15,803 bases of DNA from Spirogloea muscicola (Eukaryota > Streptophyta > Zygnematophyceae > Spirogloeales > Spirogloeaceae): assembly GCA_009602725.1 (NCBI GenBank), contig WELB01000047.1, forward strand, positions 525,651 through 541,453, read 5' to 3'. The translations under genes were made by a program, and so were the position numbers. Below are positions 1 to 7,703 of the stretch, piece by piece. The notes under the pieces were generated by a model. That model was not told the DNA's origin, did no database searches, and saw only the letters and a list, made by a program, of their open reading frames with translations. Within the stretch, counting starts at the first letter, position 1. Every line of letters starts with the position of its first letter.

Positions 1-200
1 GGGACGACCTTGTGGGGCTTGCTGAGGATCTCGTAGGCCTCGGCGAGCTCGCGGAAGCGGGCGGCGGCGGCTGTGCGGCGGGCCTCGGGCGCGCCGGCGT
101 GCCGGTCGGGGTGCCACGCCAGCGCCAGCCGTCGGTACGCCGCCTTGATCTCGCCGACCGGCGCGTCTCGCGGAACGCCCAGCACGCGGTAAAGGTCCAT
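1..200 (-). CDS. J-domain (DnaJ-like) co-chaperone, N-terminal part, cut by window edge
   Basis: Reading leftwards from the ATG at 200-198, 66 codons stay open to the window edge and give a nearly complete J domain. It begins [14 protein letters not shown], followed by helix II ([13 protein letters not shown]), the invariant HPD motif at residues 30-32, and helix III ending in [15 protein letters not shown]-domain proteins stimulate Hsp70 ATPase through HPD, so this is presumably an Hsp70 partner. The J domain at the extreme N-terminus without a targeting peptide resembles the small plant DnaJ 72/DnaJ 6 type, but the rest of the protein lies outside the window, so the subclass and localisation are open. 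The ATG is the only sensible start, as family members begin M-x-x-Y-x-x-L-G. The visible part is very GC-rich, like the first exons of the other genes here. Identification as a J domain is secure; gene structure beyond the edge is unknown. Confidence 0.9.
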   Translation of the reverse strand, partial: MDLYRVLGVPRDAPVGEIKAAYRRLALAWHPDRHAGAPEARRTAAAARFRELAEAYEILSKPHKVV

Positions 201-205
201 TACCG

Positions 206-275
206 CCCTAACCCTAAATCTAAGACCTAAACCCTATGACCTGCAAACCCTAACCCTAAATCCTAAAGCCTGAAC
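206..275. repeat. Degenerate plant telomere-like repeats with telo boxes upstream of the DnaJ gene
   Basis: Imperfect CCCTAAA units follow one another directly upstream of the DnaJ start codon: CCCTAACCCTAAAT at about 207-219, AAACCCTA at 229-236 and AAACCCTAACCCTAAA at 245-260, then weaker copies. This is the Arabidopsis-type telomere repeat. AAACCCTAA (245-253) is also the known telo box, a promoter element common near plant translation and growth genes. Whether it is a regulatory site or an interstitial telomere relic cannot be decided from sequence. The position, within about 75 bases of the start codon, fits a promoter or 5' UTR role. Confidence 0.7.
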
Positions 276-290
276 GCCATAACCTGCTCT

Positions 291-700
291 GTCCCGCTTC
301 TGCTGTCGGGGCCGTGGCGTCCTGTCGGAGGCGGCAGCTGCAGCTTGGCAGAGGCCCTTCGCCGGGCTCGGGCATGGCCCCGCGCAATTGGACAACTGGG
401 TCAGCTGAAGTGAAGCTCAGGCAGGAGGGTTGAGCGAACTTGTGGAGCGAGTAGCAGCTTCAGCGCCACTGCGGAGGAGGTGGCGGCGATGGTTGCAGCC
501 GCAGCTTGGGTCTCTCTCGTGGAGAGTGTGGAGAGACTCGCGGGAAGGAAAGCGAGGCCGTCCTTAGCTGACGTCCTTGTGCTCCTGGAGGCCTGGCACC
601 AAGGCAAGGGGCGAAACAAATGGGTTCTGAGTGGGAGGACGGAGTGTGGCTCCTGGGACGGTGGTTGACGACAATGCACTTCCGGAAGAAGTACGGGGGC
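291..700. other. No recognised gene
   Basis: A moderately GC-rich stretch. Short open frames exist on both strands (for example 480-668 plus), but none resembles a known family or has convincing exon signals. Part may be the distal promoter of the DnaJ gene. Confidence 0.5.
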
Positions 701-740
701 AAGGGCTGTGGAAAGCCAGCCAGAAAGAATGGACGATGAT
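701..740 (+). repeat. Hairpin repeat family, truncated copy
   Basis: Contains GGCTG (704-708) and CAGCC (717-721), which can pair, followed by the family's typical AGAAAGAATGGAC tail. It is a shortened, diverged copy of the element described at 10181-10346. Confidence 0.55.
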
Positions 741-838
741 TTACCAGGTCTTTAGGGCCGTAAGGCGTTCAATCTACACAGCTATGCGAGTGACTACAGC
801 GTATTGGAGCTCAGTAGCCCCGAGTCAGAACGGAAGTG

Positions 839-1009
839 CTCGCCCGTGGAGAAGAGGGGCTGGCAAAGCCAGCCCAAAAATGAATGGACAATGTCCAAAG
901 CCAAAGAAAGAGGAGCCGGAGAAAGGACTACACTACAAATCACTGCAAATCACATAGACGATGCAGAGGGAAGCTCAGTACCCACGAGTGAGCAACATCA
1001 GGTCCGAGT
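839..1009 (+). repeat. Hairpin repeat family, near full-length copy
   Basis: Begins with CTCGCCCGTGGAGAAGA, has a perfect 8-bp stem GGGCTGGC / GCCAGCCC with an AAA loop at 857-875, and runs through AATGGACAATGTCCAAAGCC to a 3' part ending CTCAGTACCCACGAGTGAGC...CATCAGGTC. The 5' 85 bases closely match 10087-10175. The 3' end matches 10308-10344 more loosely. A size of about 170 bp without coding capacity fits a MITE or SINE-like element; no A/B-box pair or terminal inverted repeat was found that would decide between them. Confidence 0.7.
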
Positions 1010-1341
1010 AGCTTGCTGCAGGGAAAGAGGCACTCTGCCGAGACCCAGAGTAGAAAGCCTCAAAGTCGGAGTAACTTGCAGGTGGAAATGAGTCTACTTC
1101 AATAGGCGGACCAGTGCTCAGGCCAACCAAAAGTAGAAAAGATGTGGCTACATACTGCAGCGTGCTAGCAACCCACCAGCACAAGAGCAACGTGGCCACA
1201 CAGACCACGGATTGTGCACGCAGGCCACCTACACGTAGGTGGCCGTCGACTCGACTGACGCTTAGTGTTGTGGTTAAGTTCCAGTTACCTTCTCTGGCCC
1301 TTGCCGTCAGGGCGTGCCCCGGCTACAAATTCGTAGACGGC
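1010..1341. other. No recognised gene; contains a 22-bp palindrome
   Basis: No supported coding region. A near-perfect palindrome lies at 1223-1244: arms GGCCACCTAC and GTAGGTGGCC around an AC spacer. The rest shows nothing recognisable. Confidence 0.5.
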
Positions 1342-1590
1342 TTTAGGGGTTGACAGGGTTTGGGCGAACTGATCGTCTCATTCTGGCATATACTTGCCCA
1401 GCTCGTCTCCCTGCAGACCCCTCCGGCGCCGCCGCTCGTAAGCGGCGCTCGCCGCTCAGCCCAGTGGCAGGAGGCCATAGACCCATCTCCTGCGGCCCTA
1501 TCTGGACGGCGCCCGCTTGCTGCGCCCAGTGGGCGCTCGTGCCGGTTGCTGCTGCTGCCCAAGGTTGAACCCTGACCTGAACCCCTAAAT
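1342..1590. repeat. GC-rich island flanked by inverted telomere-like motifs
   Basis: The left edge (about 1342-1365) reads TTTAGGGGTTGACAGGGTTT. The right edge (about 1566-1588) carries its approximate reverse complement, AACCCTGacctgAACCCCTAAA. The 200 bases between are much richer in G+C than the DNA to the right and contain inverted GGCGC-type segments. The arrangement resembles a small inverted-repeat element, with no coding capacity of note. An alternative is two chance telo-like motifs. Confidence 0.35.
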
Positions 1591-2073
1591 CGACATCCCG
1601 ACTCTGAACTTTATATCCTGAAGCAGTTATCTCTAGGATTGTTCTCCAGACCATGACTCTGACCTGAGACTCATTCCAATTCTGAGCCGATTGACTGTCA
1701 TTCTTGCGCTCAAAATTCTCTTGCACTACTGTTAACTGCATTATGATATATAACATCTGAATTAGGGACCCTAACCTTTATGTCCTCACTTCTACCTGCG
1801 GATACTCACATAATGTGCTTACACTAATTGCTTCAGACACACTCACATATACGTTGCAATGGCATTCAGGCCACAATCTCAAATGCACGTGGATCGTACT
1901 CGATCTGGCTGCTCGCAGCGGCTGCTGGTCCAGGGGAGGTTGCTGCTTCTCCAGAGGCCACAGTGACGGCTCTACCTCGCTCCACATTTGCGTGGCTGGC
2001 CGGCTGAGGCAGACCTTCTGGCCTGCATGCACACCCTGAAAGCCTAGCAGAGGCGCTGTGGCAAGCTGGCGAG
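1591..2073. other. No recognised gene
   Basis: AT-richer at first, with scattered CCCTAA-like words (for example near 1768), then GC-richer towards the next ORF. It may include the promoter of the ORF at 2074, but no clear core promoter was seen. Confidence 0.4.
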
Positions 2074-2228
2074 GTGGTCACCATGCAGAGGTCGCAGTGG
2101 CCACCACCGGCTGCCTCCAGTGGCTATGCAATGGCCTTGCACCCATCTTGGCACCAAGCTCCGCCTGACTGGCACCATGGTAGCAAAGGTCGCTCCATGA
2201 GCCCTGCGCCGCCCTGGGCTGCCCTCCC

Positions 2229-2287
<59 letters not shown>

Positions 2288-2706
2288 GCAGCGGCACAGC
2301 CGTGCTCGCTCCTTGCGCTGTCCCAAGCTCCCCCCTCCCTCCACCTTCCTTCTCCGCACGGCCCGACTCCGCCTACCGGATCTCCACGACCTGGTGGCCA
2401 GCGCCAGGCCCGACTGCCGTGCCACCACCAGCAACACCACAGCAGGGGCTTCACAGTGCAGCAGTTGAGAAAGGGAAGGATATCGACGCACTTGAGAGCG
2501 GAGGCGTTGAGGAGCAATTTGTGCAGGAGGTAGGGAGGAGGGAGGAGGATGTCTTCAACAGGGAGGGAAGCGAGGAGGACGTTGAGCTCGAGCTCACAGA
2601 AGAGTGGGTCCGTTTCTTCGCTGAGGCTGATGCTAGGCGGCGAGCAAGTGAGCTATCTGAAGCCACCGCTCACGTGCCTCTCAGCTCAGCCACTGACTTG
2701 TCCTGA
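2074..2706 (+). CDS. Uncharacterised protein with poly-cysteine run and acidic C-terminal half
   Basis: An uninterrupted 210-codon frame ending at TGA 2704-2706. The N-terminal 50 residues are rich in W, P, H and S (for example PSWHQAPPDWHH). Then come 18 consecutive TGC codons (2233-2286), a proline/alanine linker, and an acidic helical C-terminal half (about residues 125-200) with EEQFVQEVGRREEDVF and ELTEEWVRFFAEADARRR. The pattern T-x-EW-x-x-FF...RRR resembles the end of some short plant proteins of unknown function, but I cannot name a family. The C-terminal half looks genuinely coding, whereas the poly-Cys block is a CTG microsatellite read in one of three possible frames. The start is uncertain: MVTM, MALH and MSPA are all in frame. 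It could be one exon of a longer gene. Confidence 0.45.
2232..2285. repeat. (CTG)18 trinucleotide microsatellite
   Basis: Eighteen uninterrupted CTG units. In the plus frame at 2074 it reads poly-Cys; in other frames poly-Leu or poly-Ala, and on the minus strand poly-Ser, poly-Ala or poly-Gln. It is likely to be length-polymorphic. Confidence 0.95.
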
Positions 2707-3734
2707 TGCATGGCTACCTCCTTTGCACCCTTTTAAGCACACCCTCTCTCCAGCCTCCGCTATCTTTGTCGCCTAACTTTCCCCACATCCCATACTTCTC
2801 ATGTTCTTGTTGGCCCCGAAGTCTCCTCTCATTCTCTCCTTAGTACAACTCTCTCTTATCAATCATTTCCCTGCGTCTCTCTTCCATTTCCATCAGATGT
2901 CAAGCGTTTCCTGATATGCTTTGCATTATTGCTGCGGTATATCGCAGCCTGTCTGAGCATACTGCAGCCTTTGCCGCCACAGGGAAAGCGGAGCGGAGGA
3001 GGGAGGCCCGAGCTGGCCGGGCCTCTCGACGGCGGCCCGAGTGCCAGCCCGTGGGCACGCTTCAGTCAGATCCACAGGCGCTGCTGCGGATGGCTGAGTC
3101 CTGACAGGAGTCCTTCTGTGAGGGTGCCAAACCAACAGATTTCTCCCAGATGTATCCAGGTTCATGGTCTGGTTTTAAGCATAGAGGCTTGCAGATTGCA
3201 GGATACAGGGTTTTACCGGTCGAATTAAGCATCAGAGCTACATACGCTCGTGACAGTCAAGGAAAGCTTGCGTGTATTGAGAAAGTAACGGCCAAGGGGG
3301 GAAAGGAGGTGGGGAGGGAGAGAGGACGGGGTGTGGGGCAAAACAGGAAGGTCATATGCAAAAGGGGCGATGGCTGTGGAAGGTCAGCTCGAAATGACTA
3401 CACAAGGTCGGAAGGGGCCGGATAGCGCTAAATCAGACAGCTATACAAGTGGTTACTATGAATGTAAGGGGGGAAGAGTAGAGAGGCGGGAGATGTACCG
3501 AAGTGGGGAGTGGGTAATAACATTGAGAGATGGAGAGAGAGTGAGGGGTGGGGGGTGTCGACTTTGGCAATCCCTGGCCGTTGCTGGCTATCTGGACCGC
3601 AACAGAGCCCGCGCATCATGGGGCAATTGCTCCAATTGCACGGTGGCAAGATGGGACGGTGTTCCGCCGTGTGTCACGATTGACCTCCGCTTACAAAGCT
3701 CTCATTCGCGGTAGTCTCTTGCATAGCTGTGTGG
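2707..3734. other. No recognised gene; pyrimidine-rich then purine-rich DNA
   Basis: Positions 2710-2900 are strongly C/T-rich on the plus strand, directly after the preceding ORF, and may be its 3' region. Positions 3290-3560 are G/A-rich. No open frame here resembles a known protein and no RNA gene was recognised. Confidence 0.5.
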
Positions 3735-3815
3735 TTTTGGCGCCTTCCGGCCCTTTGGACCTCGTTCACTCTTTTTGGGCTGGCCTTTCACAGCCACTTC
3801 TTTACATCAGAAGAG
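3735..3815 (-). repeat. Hairpin repeat family, reversed copy
   Basis: On the plus strand CCTTCCGGCCCTTTGGACC leads into CTTTTTGGGCTGGCCTTTCA and CAGCCAC. Reversed, this matches the family order: hairpin, then AAAGA, then a GGACAAAGGACGAGAAGGGGCC-like segment. The stem here is GGCTG / CAGCC with a longer loop. Confidence 0.55.
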
Positions 3816-4139
3816 CTGTTTGTTTCCCGCTTCAATTTTCTCTTGCAAAAATTGACCCTTCAGCGTCTACATGACAACGTCCTCCTGACTGCATTCATGG
3901 TGCCTGAGCAGCTCTTCGGCGTATATCTTGCATGCCAATAACTTACAAGTGTTGGCTTTTGAAAAGGAGGTAGTTGAGAAGCTGCTAACCAAAAGATCAA
4001 GTTGCTTGCTCCTGCAGCGCGACGAGAGCGTGCCAAGTCCAGGCCAGAGGAAAAAAGAAGTTCTTAAAGGGTCAGCCATATGACCGCTGGGCAAGAGCAC
4101 CCATGCAAGGATTTGTTGTTTTGGCATATCTGGAGGGAT

Positions 4140-4262
4140 ATGAAAAGGGAGAGGGTGATGGACAGGGCGGGAGAGAGAGAGGTAGAGGGGGAGGGAGAGA
4201 GCGAGGGCGAGAGAGGAAGAGAGAGAGACGGAGAACGAGAGAGACAGAGAGAGAGAGAGACC
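4140..4262. repeat. GA-rich microsatellite region
   Basis: Imperfect purine tract dominated by GA and GGA units, ending in a run of about seven GA dinucleotides near 4246-4260. No coding interpretation is supported. Confidence 0.85.
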
Positions 4263-4970
4263 TTAGCATTCTTATAACCATGTATACATGCCAAGCCACA
4301 AGCCACGGTTTGACATGGCATTGTTTTAGAGAAGGGATGCCCACGCCCCATTGTGACTTCATGTTGGACATGTATATTATGGGAAAGAAGCTCCACGAAA
4401 GCCCAGTATAATGAATGGGGCTTGTGCTCGAGTGTCCATGTTGGACACCTCTGTTTATACAAGAAGCGGCACTATGGCCTAGGGCCCTCAGCGCCTGGTA
4501 ATACATCCACAGTTGGAACGAAGTAATTGGCGGGCACTGGCACCATCACAACAAGGCGAATTGCCTATACCAGTTATTTGTAGGCCTCTAGGCGGCTCTG
4601 GAGGAGCGGGAGAGAGAGGAAGTGCTATGGAGGATCTAGCGAGGAGAGGTGAAGCTCGCGACAGGGGAAGCTGGTTCTCGAGGGAGCCGTACCAAAATAG
4701 TGGGGAGCTCGACCGGAGAAACTATTATTTGCTGTCGTCCGTAGGCATCCATCCTACGTCCTCAGCAGGGCCGGCCAACCGAACTAAGGTGCGATCGGTC
4801 CGAATGTGGCCGCCGCAGATTGTCAAGTCTCTGGCAACAGTTGGCAAGTGAAGTGTCCGGCCTGCAAGAAGAGGAGCTGCTCTGCGGACTGGCAAGAATA
4901 GATGGGCGAGCAGGTGCAAGGAGAGAGGAGCAGACCCAGTGGCAAACGGAGAGAATATGAGTGCGCCCAG
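4263..4970. other. Intergenic DNA including the 3' flank of gene A
   Basis: Contains a 7-bp perfect stem with a 3-base loop at 4432-4448 (GTGTCCA TGT TGGACAC). Gene A's 3' UTR should lie in about 4700-4970, reading leftwards. No canonical AATAAA was seen on the minus strand; an AAATAATA near 4727-4734 is the nearest candidate. The open frame at 4513-4851 (plus) resembles nothing known and is probably chance. Confidence 0.45.
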
Positions 4971-6812
4971 TTATTTGTTGGAGCACTTGAGGCCGCCGTT
5001 GGCCTTGTCGTTGGAGCAGTGTGTGGAGGACGCCTCCTCGGCATCGTCCATGACAGCGAGCAGGTGCGTGGGCGCTGCGTCGGCCTGGCGCACCGTGTAT
5101 GGCAGCCCCTCGAAGATGCTCACAGGGCAGTCGGCCGTGAAAAGCGACGTCGACGTGTACGACGGAACATCGTGCAGAATGTATGATGCAACCTGCGTGC
5201 CCTCCCGGACATTTGGTGGAGACCACAGCTTCTGGTATGTCTGGCCAAGCACGCCCTCCGCGGAGCCTGCAGCGGCCAAGAGCATCATTGAGACCTTGGT
5301 CATTTGAGATTGCCAAACTTACTCTAAGATGGATTTCAAGAACTACTGACACAGTACCATTTGGAATATTGTGATTTAGAGTGCTGGACCAAAGGTTGCA
5401 GCACATCATAACTTAGACTCTTGGAGCCTGCGGCAGAAGTCGGAAAAGGTCTTTGCTATCACAAGCACAAGGCAATAGGCAGCCGGCGGAGTGGAGCTCT
5501 CGAGCTTACCGGAGAGCTGAGAGAACTCGAATGACATGTCGAGGTGCGCATAACAGCTCGCATCGGTCCACTCGTTGCGACCGATTGGGCGGGCCTCGAT
5601 GCTGGACGCCAGCAGGCCGTCAATTTCTACGTGCACCCAATTGGCCTTGCCTGACCGCACGACCTTCACACCTGACGCTTTATCTTCAAACACCGCCTCC
5701 TCAACCGTGTTGCTCACTTCGAGGAGGACCTGCCAACGCGATATTGTCTTGGCGCTAATTAGCGTGACGATACTGGCGGTAGAATACGACATCGTGATCA
5801 AGTGAAGCCGACACAATCAGATTGTTGACTTGTGCAGGAGGCCACTGGCGTGCTTGCTGCTCACCTCTCCATCGAGGGCGAAGAGGAGGTGGTCGGCATG
5901 GGGACTCCATACAGCCTCTTGCTGCGCTCCAACGTAGAGCTTGTGATCGCCGAACATAACGGCCAGGGCTTGGACCCACGTCAAGTCGTGGCCCTCAGGC
6001 GTGGCCTTGCCGATGAAGTGCGCATTCACATGCAGATTCCGGTCCGACACGATGCAGAAGTCGCCGTCCCGCTGGCCGTGGAACCAGAAGGGTACGCCGT
6101 CGCCGCCAACGAGGCGCGGGTCACCACACAGTGAGCCGCCCTTGGCGCAGATAGGGCACGTGGCTGGCCTTGCGGCGGGCTTCAGCGCGAAGCTGGGGAT
6201 CGTGTAGACGCCGTTCCATTGCAGCACCTTGCCATAGGTGGGGTCCAGGACCTGCGTCGGGCCAACCTTCTCCAGCACTGCGCATTTCTTGTCATTGGTC
6301 GACACCAGCGCCACAGTGCAGCCCTTGAAGTTCTTAAAATTCTGCACCGTCTGCACGGACGCGAAGTGCCAAGTGCCATCCGCGCCGGTGCGTGCGAAGG
6401 CCCTTCCAGGCGCGCCACCAGTTCCCAGGTCGCAGGTCAGCTGGACCAGAGCGCCCGATGCGGGCTTGTCGGCGCTGTCCATCTTCCCGTCCCAGCACTG
6501 GTCGCAGAACACCTGCAATGCGCACGACCAATAACAAATTGAGACAATGGTCAGACAGGCGAAGCCACACGCTAGGCCTCATTGTGGTTGCTGCGGGTGT
6601 TGCCGCGGTTGCCGAGCGGTCTGCAGTCTGCAAGAAGTGCTCGCGACTGTGCTACTTGGAGAGTTCAGAGCTGGGCCTCGGAAGCTGCAGAGGAGGGAGG
6701 AGCAAAAGGGGCCAGGCGAGACCTTGCCCTGCACGGTGCAGTAGTGGGCAAGCGCCGGCGCGGCGAAGCACGCGAGGGCGAGCGCGACGGTGAGCGCGGC
6801 GCGGCTCGCCAT
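4971..6812 (-). CDS. Gene A: secreted root cap / LEA-related protein (Ole e 1-like + Root_cap domain), four exons
   Basis: Exons: 6812-6723, 6512-5865, 5729-5510 and 5266-4971, giving 417 residues and stop TAA 4973-4971. Exon 1 encodes a signal peptide (MASRAALTVALALACFAAPALA) and HYCTVQGK. Exon 2 continues V-F-CDQC, the Ole e 1-like pattern (residues 23-130, five cysteine positions shared with gene B), then CPICAKGGSLCGDPRLVGGDG and FHGQRDGDFCIVSDRNLHVN, the start of the Root_cap domain. Exons 3-4 supply the rest, including CYAHLDM, EGVLGQTY and SYTSTSLFTADCPVSIFE. The family is plant-specific; founders were found in maize root cap and annotated as LEA-related. Secretion to the wall or mucilage is inferred and no enzymatic role is known. 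Introns obey GT-AG; intron 1's donor GTCTCG is weak but aligns exactly with gene B's. The third intron (5267-5509, within codon SG/SAEG) is absent from gene B. Exon limits were set by hand. Confidence 0.87.
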
Positions 6813-7039
6813 GGCTGCCGAGCGCGGAGTAGAGGCGAGCAGATGGAGGGGCAGCGCGAGGAGACGAGGTGCCTACAGAGGGTATTGCAGCGCCAGCGGG
6901 GAATGGCGGTAGTGGGGGCTGTTTAGTGGGAGCGACGGTTTAGTTGGGGGTTGTCTTAAGGAAGGCCTCCGAGGTCTGGGCGGGGGTTGCCCCGGGGGGG
7001 GTTCCTGTAATGGACAAACTTATGTCGGTTCCAGGGCCT

Positions 7040-7045
7040 CACGTG
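7040..7045. promoter_or_regulatory. G-box / ABRE-like site upstream of gene A
   Basis: CACGTG in the context TCACGTGTCC, which includes ACGTGTC, the plant abscisic-acid response element core (ACGTGKC). It lies about 230 bases upstream of gene A's ATG. A role in ABA or desiccation response would suit a LEA-related gene but is inference. Confidence 0.35.
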
Positions 7046-7116
7046 TCCAGGCGCGTGCGAGTAGGACCCCACCTGGCTCCAGCGTAGGGGGTGGCGCCGC
7101 ACGGCCGGGGGCGCGC

Positions 7117-7122
7117 CACGTG
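7117..7122. promoter_or_regulatory. Second G-box / ABRE-like site upstream of gene A
   Basis: CACGTG in GCGCCACGTGCGC; on the minus strand it reads ACGTGGC, again matching ACGTGKC. It lies 77 bases from the first site. ABREs usually act in pairs, which strengthens the case slightly; local GC richness weakens it. Confidence 0.35.
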
Positions 7123-7409
7123 CGCGCGTCTGCTTGTCGTGGTTCGGTGCCAAGGGGCCCATTTGCCTGACGTGCTCCGCGCCCGGCGGCTGCGGGATAC
7201 GCTCAGAGGGTGCGGCAGCAGGTCCAGCGGAGCGGCAGGTGCTGGCCAATGGTAACCCCCACCACCCCCCCCCCCACCCCCCGGGGGTCCCTTTGCGCCC
7301 CTCCACTTCGGACTCCCCCTGGACCTGGTACCAGCTCATGCTTTGCACCAAGGAGACGGTTCCAGTAGGGGGCGACGGCGGTAGTTGCCCAGCACAAGCA
7401 CAGAAACAA

Positions 7410-7450
7410 GAGTGGACAGAGTTCGAAGGGGCCAGAAAGTCGCTGAAGCA
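7410..7450 (+). repeat. Hairpin repeat family, 3' fragment without hairpin
   Basis: AGAGTGGACAGAGTTCGAAG followed by GGGGCCAGAAAG resembles the ATGGATAAAGGACGAGAAGG and GGGGCCAGGGGAAG segment that follows the hairpin in the copy at 10181. The similarity is short. Confidence 0.35.
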
Positions 7451-7629
7451 CAGCGCGACTCAAGTTGCCACTGGGTGGTGCTCCATGTTCCGTGTACAAA
7501 TCCGCTTCGTCCCAATGAAAAACCCCCAGAGCCTACACCAAGAAGTGACAAGCTAGAACGTGGAGGACAATTGAGGTACTGGCATCCTCACTCTTTATAA
7601 GTTCCGAGGAGCCCCTCACAGCGAGGGAA

Positions 7630-7695
7630 GGGCTCGCCCATTGAGGATAGGGGCTGGAAAAAGCCAGCCCAGAAAAGATGAACAAAGGACGAGAT
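7630..7695 (+). repeat. Hairpin repeat family copy adjoining the broken SNF2 gene
   Basis: GGGCTCGCCCATTGAGGATA, then the stem GGGCTGG / CCAGCCC (7651-7670, loop AAAAAG), then CAGAAAAGATGAACAAAGGA and CGAGA. It is nearly identical to 10181-10246. Homology stops at about 7695, only eight bases from the last recognisable SNF2 exon. Confidence 0.75.
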
Positions 7696-7703
7696 ATCCT
7701 CAC

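Larger units (their letters stand above)
6813..7400. other. GC-rich upstream region of gene A
   Basis: High G+C with many CpGs, two G-boxes and a C-run (7256-7283) that on the minus strand has several blocks of three or more G and could form a G-quadruplex about 450 bases from gene A's ATG. No TATA box was seen near the expected start site. No gene is supported here. Confidence 0.5.

Noticed and set aside
1343-1756. 137-codon minus-strand open frame
   Set aside because: Runs through the GC island and across its edge into AT-rich DNA with no family resemblance; likely chance openness.
2078-2517. Minus-strand frames with poly-Ala or poly-Ser opposite the CTG tract
   Set aside because: Their open length is mainly due to the microsatellite and they lack the coding-like C-terminal sequence seen on the plus strand.
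4513-4851. 112-codon plus-strand open frame
   Set aside because: No recognisable motif, no promoter or splice context, and it overlaps the expected 3' flank of gene A.
5832-6542. Long plus-strand open frames across 5832-6542
   Set aside because: They are antisense to gene A exon 2, whose minus-strand reading has clear family motifs and splice sites.
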